From: Tillus elongatus
Taxonomy: Eukaryota > Arthropoda > Insecta > Coleoptera > Cleridae
Assembly: GCA_964006375.1 (NCBI GenBank)
Contig: OZ023263.1
Location: forward strand, 134,458,454-134,522,453
Length of the DNA: 64,000 bases
Direction: 5' to 3'
Position 1 is the first letter of the stretch; every line of letters starts with the position of its first letter. Below are positions 57,431 to 64,000 of the stretch, piece by piece. The notes below the pieces were generated by a model, which searched no databases, had not been told where the DNA came from, and was given only the letters and a program-made list of their open reading frames with translations. A program made the translations under genes and the position numbers.

Positions 57431-57645
57431 CAGCAGTTTAACAAACAGACGTAAGAGAGTGAGGCCTACAAAAGGATAAACAACGTTTTACAGTTGTTAA
57501 CCTTGATCCTGTTTGAGTTTGTACACTCTGTTTAATATACGCAAGAGAGAGGCCCTCTTAGAGGTAAACAACGTGTCAGTTGATGACCTTGGCGAATGTT
57601 ATCTTGTGTTATATCTGTTCAATCACCCCATTATTCGTGTTTGAG

Positions 57646-58013
57646 CTTGTCTAGAATACAGACATAACCGAAAGGATGACATCATCACATTATTTGTGTT
57701 TGTAGAAAAGGCCCCTGCTCACACCTTAAATCGTTCCCACTCCCCATAAGATTACATGTATTTTTGCCTACTATAGAGCTTTTGACACTTTTGCCCATAA
57801 GAAACAACGTATTTGCAGACACACAGAAACAAACAGACCAATGATTGATATATCGATATCAGTTGCTTATAACAAACACGTACACGCTATGTTTTTTATA
57901 TGCTATAGTTGTTGAAATAAGACACATACCAAGTAAAAACAAAATGATTACAGCAAAGGATTCAAAACAAATTTTGTTCATAACTGTCTAAACACTCCCT
58001 GTATCTATGTTAA
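57646..58013 (+). repeat. Inverted repeat, left arm, of 5.7-kb segment
   Basis: About 370 bp, reverse complement of 63005-63378 with about 10-15% differences. Starts near CTTGTCTAGAATACAGACAT and ends CACTCCCTGTAT. Confidence 0.8.
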
Positions 58014-58366
58014 AGTAAGCAAACCGCGACAGATTCACTGAAGGCCGAGACGGTCCAACCTCGTTGATTCATAACAACAAACGTTGCTTTGTCCCCCGCT
58101 CAAAATTACTATTACAATAAGTTGAGATACGAGCGATTATTATTCAGCGACTTTATTTTTTGTTTTCACGTACTCTTGTAAAACAAACAGACATATATGT
58201 GTTATCTAGTAATAGAAATAGACGTTACAGATTAGAGATGATTAAAGTTTATGGAGAAAGCAAGGGCAACATGTTCAGCTTTCGCGCTTTTTTAGTAACG
58301 TAGGTGTTATCATGGGTATTTATAGAAAATTAGCGGTAAATATTAGAAAGGATCACAGTCATATTT
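58014..58366. other. Gap before PolB fragment
   Basis: AT-rich, no gene seen. AAAGGATCACAG just before 58356 could be a splice acceptor for the PolB fragment. Confidence 0.3.
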
Positions 58367-58696
58367 GTGTCGGCGGGGCCTAAAAATTATAGTTTTACCG
58401 TGTACTCTCCCACAACCGGAGAGACACAGAAAGTGTGCAAAGTAAAAGGGTTTGCTCTCAACTATAAAGCATCACAACACATTAATACCGGAGTTATGAA
58501 ACAGATGGTTGAGAACTCTAGTGCGGAACCGGTCGTTGTTCACTTTGATCAGATACGGAGGACACAAACACACGAACTGGTAACCAGATCGGAAACCAAA
58601 GTGTACAAACCGTGTTTGACGAAGCGTAAGTTCAACAACGATGGCAGTTTCGACTCTACTCCTTTTGGCTTTAAAAGACTCAAACAGAGTGACTAA
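58367..58696 (+). pseudogene. DNA polymerase B C-terminal fragment
   Basis: The product has AGPKNYSFTVYS, VCKVKGFALNYKASQHINTG, VVVHFDQI, a HKV-type ETKVYKPCLTKR block and TPFGFKRL near the end. This is the C-terminal part, after motif C, of the PolB class whose N-terminus is seen at 3165-3983; the PolB of provirus B has another type of tail. No polymerase motifs are upstream, and the frame opens without ATG about 10 codons earlier. The stop at 58694-58696 is probably natural. Confidence 0.7.
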
Positions 58697-60936
58697 GTGT
58701 GTGTGTGTAGTTTAGGTTAAATCTTGTATATATATTTTTCTTGTATATCTATAGCTTTAGGTTAATGAATTGGTGTGTGTGTGTGTGTGTGTGACTATTT
58801 TTAGCTTTTATCTCTGTTTTATACAAGACATACACGTTGAGAGTGTTTCTTAATATTTCCATAGGTTACTGTGTTTTAGGTTAAAATGAATAGGGTATCT
58901 AAATATGTTAGTTTTTAAGATTTTCCTAGCTAATTTTAGTAAGAGGGGTGTACTTTTTGTTTTGTAGCTTTCTGTCTACAAGATATATGTTTGAGTATTT
59001 TTCTTTGTTTAGATTAAAACTGTCTTGAAAATAAATATTGTAATTTTCTCAAAATAGCTTATTAGGGTTATTCTTGTTAGCTGAATTTTCAGTTCAAAAA
59101 GACATATTTTTGTTTAGGTTAAAACTATCGTTAAAACTAAGTATTACTATTTGCTCAAAATAGTTTATTAAGTGTTTATTAGGGTTAGTGTTTTTATCTG
59201 AATTTCGGCTTTTCTGGCTATATTTAACAGACAGTGTGTATTTTTGTAGCTGTCTGTCTACAAGATATATTTTTATAATATAGTATTATTGTTATTATCT
59301 CAAATAGCTTATTAGGTGTTTACTCAGGTTGTTTGTTTTTAACCCAATTTCAGTGTAAGAAGACATATTTTTTGTATAACAGATTAAAACTATCGTTAAA
59401 ACTAAGTATTACTATTTCTCAAAGTAGTTTATTAAGTGTTTATTACTTTTGTATTTTAAAGAGAGAGTTTACTATTTTAAAAAATGTTTGATTAAGCTTT
59501 TTTCACTAGAATAGCAGTACCAAATAAAAATGCTTTTTATATTGAATTTTGTCTTTATTTAAATATAACTCCTTGTATATGGTAGTTGTTTGTAAACACA
59601 TAAACAAATGTTTTACTGACCCTGGCGTTGGAATGATTAAACGAAATCGAAAGTAATTTAAAAACATTTATTACATGAAACGTTCCTAGATATATGTCAA
59701 TAGAAATTTAAAAATAATACGGGCTTCTTTAATGATCTCCTTGATTGTGTTGTGGGTTCAACAAGTTGTTAGACTGTCTGAAAAATGAAACAAGTTTTAG
59801 TCTATAACCATTGAAACGAGAACAAAAAAATTCTGTTGACTGTGTAAAGACAAAGATGAGACTACTTGATATTATGTTGCCATATGACCTTTCATGCTGT
59901 AAGCCAGAAAAAATGCAAAACAGTAACAGAAAAGAGACCTGTCAAAAATATTTGATGCTAAGAAAAACAAGTAGACAAAAGGCAGATTTCTATATCTAAA
60001 ACTGAGGTAGAGCTGAAACAGGTTACAAACATGCAGTTAAAAACAAACCCCCTTACAAATTATATAACAAAAAGGTTTCACAACAAAAATCTATTTTACT
60101 ATTAATACAAACAATAAAAACATACACTAGAATTAAATACATGCTAAAAATAATATAACCACCAAGCAGTAAAACAAATACAGAATATTACCTTACAGTG
60201 AAGATACCTTCATTACCCTCCAATACTGTACTAATCTGTAAGTGTGTTTGAGCAGATTATACGTGTGTAACAAACGTTTTGGGTTTACACTGAAAAAATA
60301 TTACAATAAAATCAAACAACATTATTTTTAAAACGTTTATTATTATATATATTTTATTTGTGTTATTGGTTGGTGAGTTGGTGTTGTCACAGACTGAAAC
60401 AAAAGAAATGAAACATAAATTCTTGTATCCAAACGAGGGACAATGGATATTACCTTCCTTTCTCGAGATCTACAAGACGAAGATCTCGAGAATAGCACCA
60501 CCTACAGGTTGGGGCGGGGGTTGAAAAATCAACCCCACACCCCAAGGGGATATATACCCCACCCACACAAGGGTGGAGTACAGTTGTGGAGAGGGCAGCT
60601 CCCCCTCCCCAGCAATATAAATCGCTATTATTGGCTAAAATAAAAACAAATCTTTATAAAGTAAAAAAAACCATTTAAAAATTACTTACTGCGTTTCCCA
60701 AAAACAAACCATTTATTATTGTAAAAAGTTCAGCTAGAACAAACAAAAACTTTATTAATAATTTCACTCTAAACACAGAGATTGGACATACCTTCCATTA
60801 TGTTACTTTTTGTGAACTGAAAGTCGAAACCTGCAGAGATGCTTTTAAAGTAGATCATCACTCATGGTATGTGTTAAAAAAACTGCAAACCGATAAAACT
60901 GCCTTTGTCTTCGACTAGAAACACAAGTTGACCCTC
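58697..60936. other. AT-rich stretch without recognised gene
   Basis: Holds a (GT)n tract at 58771-58792, three degenerate repeats of about 120-150 bp at 58990-59460 (with GTTTAGGTTAAAACT and CTCAAAATAG words) and a perfect 12-bp-arm hairpin at 60460-60492. Short open frames show no protein-like pattern. Confidence 0.5.
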
Positions 60937-61190
60937 GAAAAATGTTATATATATATAATTGTTTATTGCCTGGTTTGAAACAAAAAAAAACACGCTAAGG
61001 ACTTTGAAGACAACGAGGCTGTTTTATTACCAAATTAAAAAGTGTATCTGCATTTATAGGTGATAGAAAAATGTTATATATATAATTGTTTATTGCCTGG
61101 TTGAAACAAAAACACGCTAAGGAATTTGAAGACAACGATGCTGTTTTATCACCCCAATTAAAAAGTGTATCTCCATTTTTATAGGTGTCG
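60937..61190. repeat. Two tandem ~127-bp units
   Basis: Each unit has AAAAATGTTATATATAT, GTTTATTGCCTGGTT, ACACGCTAAGGA and TTAAAAAGTGTATCT. About 90% alike. Confidence 0.85.
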
Positions 61191-61371
61191 GGTTTTTTGT
61201 GATTCATTACCTAAAATCAACCTTTAGTTATCAGAGCTGTTTGATAACAGAATGTATGTAGGTAGATGAAAACTCAGGAAAAGCGGTTTTTAAGACCAGG
61301 GGTCTTTCAACCTGCGCTTTCAAACCTGATTGGTGGAACCCTTATATATATACGTCCTTATCAAAGCTCTA

Positions 61372-61407
61372 CCCCACAGTATAAAATCAGAAACAACAAC
61401 AACAACC
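61372..61407 (+). promoter_or_regulatory. TATA promoter and leader of 61408 gene
   Basis: CAGTATAAAATCAG at about 61377-61390, then an (ACA)n leader into ACCATGG, a strong Kozak context. Confidence 0.5.
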
Positions 61408-61635
61408 ATGGCTTTATCATCAGCATCAGTACTAGCTGAGTTAAACCGCGAGGGTTTATGCGAAGCGTCGCCTGTAATTAAAGCGTCAGACTTGTTGTTA
61501 AACACCCCATATAACATATTAGGGGGTGAAAAAGTGAAAACCCGCTATGGTTATCGAATGTTGATGAAATTGGAAAACGGGGTGGTGTTTCTACCGAGAC
61601 GTATGCTACCAACTGACGCTCGAGTCGTCTTTTAG
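61408..61635 (+). CDS. Small conserved protein, KTRYG...VFLPRR type
   Basis: 75 residues from ATG 61408, intact. The second half (YNILGGEKVKTRYGYRMLMKL, then GVVFLPRRM) fits a short protein type that is common in arthropod genomes and mobile elements and looks strand-rich like an OB fold. The promoter and Kozak context are clean. Nucleic-acid binding is a guess from the fold pattern. It lies in the same 5.7-kb segment as the PolB fragment, so a viral origin is likely. Confidence 0.45.
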   Translation: MALSSASVLAELNREGLCEASPVIKASDLLLNTPYNILGGEKVKTRYGYRMLMKLENGVVFLPRRMLPTDARVVF

Positions 61636-61829
61636 AGTCTGGGAATGCTCAAGCGATATATAAAGGAGAAAAAAAATTAAAAAATGGTATGTATACTAGT
61701 ACATTCCAATTTCAAGACAAACGAACCAACACCATAGCCGAATTGTAATATACTAGACTACTCAAACGTATACAGAGTAGTTAAGGTGATAAACTATCAA
61801 CATCAGCCTATGAGGGCGTTTTCAGCGTA

Positions 61830-62457
61830 AACTACCAACCATATGTACTTTAGAAAACAACAACAGCAGCAGTAACAGTAACAAGTATGAACCATGGTAT
61901 GAAGTGTTTTTTTATAATGGAGCAGTTAAAGCATATCACTTTTATCAGCAAGGAATTAAAACCACAGTTAAAAACACCAATTGATCAACTAATCCTGGAC
62001 AGCGTGTTGGCTGATATGGGGTGGTTTGAAACCGAGAAAAAATTTTGTTGTGTGCTAGGAGGCTATGCTTCGACACTATACGGTATCGAACAACATTATC
62101 CTATAATTCGTTTAATAATATCTGGAGATAAGTATGACTTGTAATTTACCTAATATGCTGGGTTATCATAGGATTAAGACTGGTTTTATGTTTTACCGTA
62201 ATTTTCCAGATGAGAAGAAAGTGTGGTATAGTTATAGGTTTTTGCCTGAACTGCTTATTCATAAAGAACTTTTTATACTCAAAATATTTCAATACTATAA
62301 ATTTGGTTTAGATAATCGTTTTGTTTTTTATAAAGCAGAAAAGACTAAAAAACTTCTTTTTGTTCAAAACCCAGTCAACGTTTTCGATTTTTGGCAACCT
62401 TATAAACCTCAAACCTTGCAATCATTATGTATGGGCTCGTTAGCTCAACAAATCTAG
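61830..62457 (+). pseudogene. Unknown gene, frames in series
   Basis: Three open pieces follow each other on the plus strand: about 61830-61981 (with EPWYEVFFYNGAVKAYHFYQ), 61945-62144 (DQLILDSVLADMGWF, CCVLGGYASTLYGIEQHYP) and 62134-62457 (GFMFYRNFPDEKKVWYSYRF, FDFWQPYKPQTLQSL). Each is rich in Tyr/Phe/Trp and protein-like, and they join only by changing frame, so two frameshifts in one gene are likely. A CAG/TAA-rich run precedes it. No family recognised. Confidence 0.4.
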
Positions 62458-63004
62458 AGTATTATTTTTTCGGTTGTGTTTATAGTAAAACTGTTGTATT
62501 TTGTCTAGTGTTTCTTAAGCTGATGTTTTGTACTAAGTAATATTGTATTTTGTATAAACTGTACTTTTGTGTAAAAAATAAAAAATGTAACAAACAATAT
62601 AAACTCCACAGTATAGTGGAAAACTGTAACAATATATCAAAGTATAGTGTTAAATAAACCCCTTCATAGTCTAACTTGTGTTTTTTAAAATAAAACCTAT
62701 AAATGTGTAAGGTAAACACCTCTTTACAAAAACAAACATAAAAAACGTATACACATACGTATGTCTCAATTCCTTTAAACTGTGTTAATCTAGAACGGTG
62801 TACTACGATGTATGTATTAATGCAATACATATTAGTGCTGTATGTATTAATGAGAACATGTTTTCTGATTTTAAATTAAAATAACTCATTAAGATGCTAG
62901 AGGCGACTGGAAACAGATAGAATATTAGTCACCGATGAAACCGTTTTACTAGCGTTTTATATTTACAAATATTTCACAAGTCCTAGTTGCTTTGGCGTTC
63001 CGTA
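62458..63004. other. AT-rich stretch, nothing seen
   Basis: No gene, repeat or signal found apart from polyadenylation-like words. Confidence 0.4.
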
Positions 63005-63378
63005 TATACAGGGAGTGTTTAGACAGTTATGAACAAAATTTGTTTCGAATCCTTTGCTGTAGCTTGCTGTAGTTTTTTCACTTGTTGTGTGTGTCTTTCT
63101 CTTATTTCATCAACTATAACATATAAAAACATATCGTGTACGTGTTTGTTATAAGCAACTGCTATCGATATATCAATCATTGGTCTGTCTGTTTCATGTG
63201 TGTCTGCAAATACGTTGTTTCTTATGGGGAAAACGTGTCAAAAGCTCTATATTAGGCTAAAATACATGTAATCTTATGGAAAATAGAAACGATTTAAGGT
63301 GTGAGCAGGGGGCTTTTGCACAAGCTCAACTAATGTGATGATGTCATCCTTTCGGTTATGTCTGTATTCTAGACAAGT
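63005..63378 (-). repeat. Inverted repeat, right arm, of 5.7-kb segment
   Basis: Reverse complement of 57646-58013. Ends near GTCTGTATTCTAGACAAG. Confidence 0.8.
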
Positions 63379-63455
63379 CCGAACAAGTCTATTGAGGGGA
63401 CTAACAAACGGCATGTGTTTACATACTTGGAATCAAATAAAAGTCTTTGTTAAAA

Positions 63456-63880
63456 TTAATGTGTTTTTATTTTGTAATACAAGTAAAAAGTATGTCTTAA
63501 AGCAACAACATCCTGAACAAACTTATCTTGTGCTACATCGGCTATATGTATGTTTCTATGGGCTGTAAGGTATTTCACTTCAGTCTTTATGCTGTTAAAG
63601 AGATTTACTGCATTTGGATCGTACAGTATGTTTAGAATCACTTTGGCATTTGGGTGTTTATTTTTAAAGTTCTTCACACAGCTCTTGGGAAACTTTTCTT
63701 TTGTGTTCGTACCGCATGATATGGATAGGTGGCGCCTGTCTCGTTTCTTGCAAGTAAACCAAACACACTTATTTTTCTCCGTTTACTTGGTTTTGGGGCT
63801 GTATCTTCAATATGTTCTGTTTTAGCGTTTGTTTGTCGCACAAGCTGTACCTCATCATTTATACCCCGGTAATTTCACTT
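63456..63880 (-). pseudogene. Unknown ORF at right end
   Basis: Minus strand. ATG ATG at about 63861, just after GGGGTATAAATG, starts a short frame to about 63778; the next frame (about 63785-63456) continues with KCVWFTCKKRDRRHLSISC, NFKNKHPNAKVILNILYDP and IHIADVAQDKFVQDVVAL, so one frameshift probably splits a gene of about 135 residues. Basic N-terminal half with Cys; no family recognised. Confidence 0.4.
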
Positions 63881-64000
63881 TACTAACCTATGGCTTGTCC
63901 TTTTTGATTTCTGATCAAATTCGTTTAGGAAAAAAAAAATCAAAACATAATTCGATTACACTTATCATAGAACTGAATGGATATCCAGCAAGTCAAATTT

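Noticed and set aside
59811..60643. Short frames in the AT-rich gap
   Set aside because: No protein-like pattern, promoter or second copy.

Overview
The window is nuclear DNA of an arthropod, probably an insect: AT-rich, with long (TA)n tracts, a P-element-like transposase relic, a Ty3/gypsy retrotransposon, a large foldback element and two integrated Polinton/Maverick (adintovirus-type) dsDNA viruses. No ordinary host gene was recognised. The exact species cannot be told from the sequence.

Layout. 1-760: 3' part of a THAP/P-element-type transposase. 970-2955: non-coding module R1 (CRE/NRF1-like, TGIF-like and E2F/CHR-like sites, then a long hairpin). 3165-6299 and 26718-35092: provirus A. 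Its left-to-right order is DNA polymerase B N-terminal fragment(+), an unknown family gene(+), integrase(-), fibre-like(-), conserved gene(-), packaging ATPase(-), then PLA2-minor core protein(+), protease(+), penton-like(+), tiny ORF(+), major capsid(+), conserved VIDxQGF-type gene(+), and a three-gene minus-strand accessory block. Provirus A is split by provirus B (6306-26711, 20,406 bp), which has inverted terminal repeats and a 6-bp target-site duplication GTTTAT. B sits inside the integrase gene of A. B carries the same module in mirror orientation, plus an almost full-length but broken PolB, two small genes at its left end, and 5.7 kb of repeat-filled DNA at its right end.

35232-40404: minus-strand gypsy element with a 3' LTR and no 5' LTR, truncated where a second copy of R1 (40404-41905) begins. 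41938-57430: a ~0.2-kb tandem array rich in GACA tracts, interrupted by a 12,376-bp foldback element (42455-54830, 9-bp TSD TGTATGTAA) made of ~176-bp satellite monomers in two opposed arrays. 57646-63378: a 5.7-kb segment flanked by ~370-bp inverted repeats; it holds a PolB C-terminal fragment, a small conserved gene with a clean promoter and an unrecognised gene. 63400-64000: one further unrecognised ORF.

How the genes work together. In both proviruses the integrase and TIRs would insert the genome, PolB would copy it (protein-primed in this family), and the FtsK/A32-like ATPase, adenovirus-type protease, double-jelly-roll major capsid, penton and core proteins would build and fill a virion. 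Both are dead: nearly every large gene has nonsense codons or one-base frameshifts, the protease of A has lost its catalytic cysteine, and B destroyed the integrase of A.
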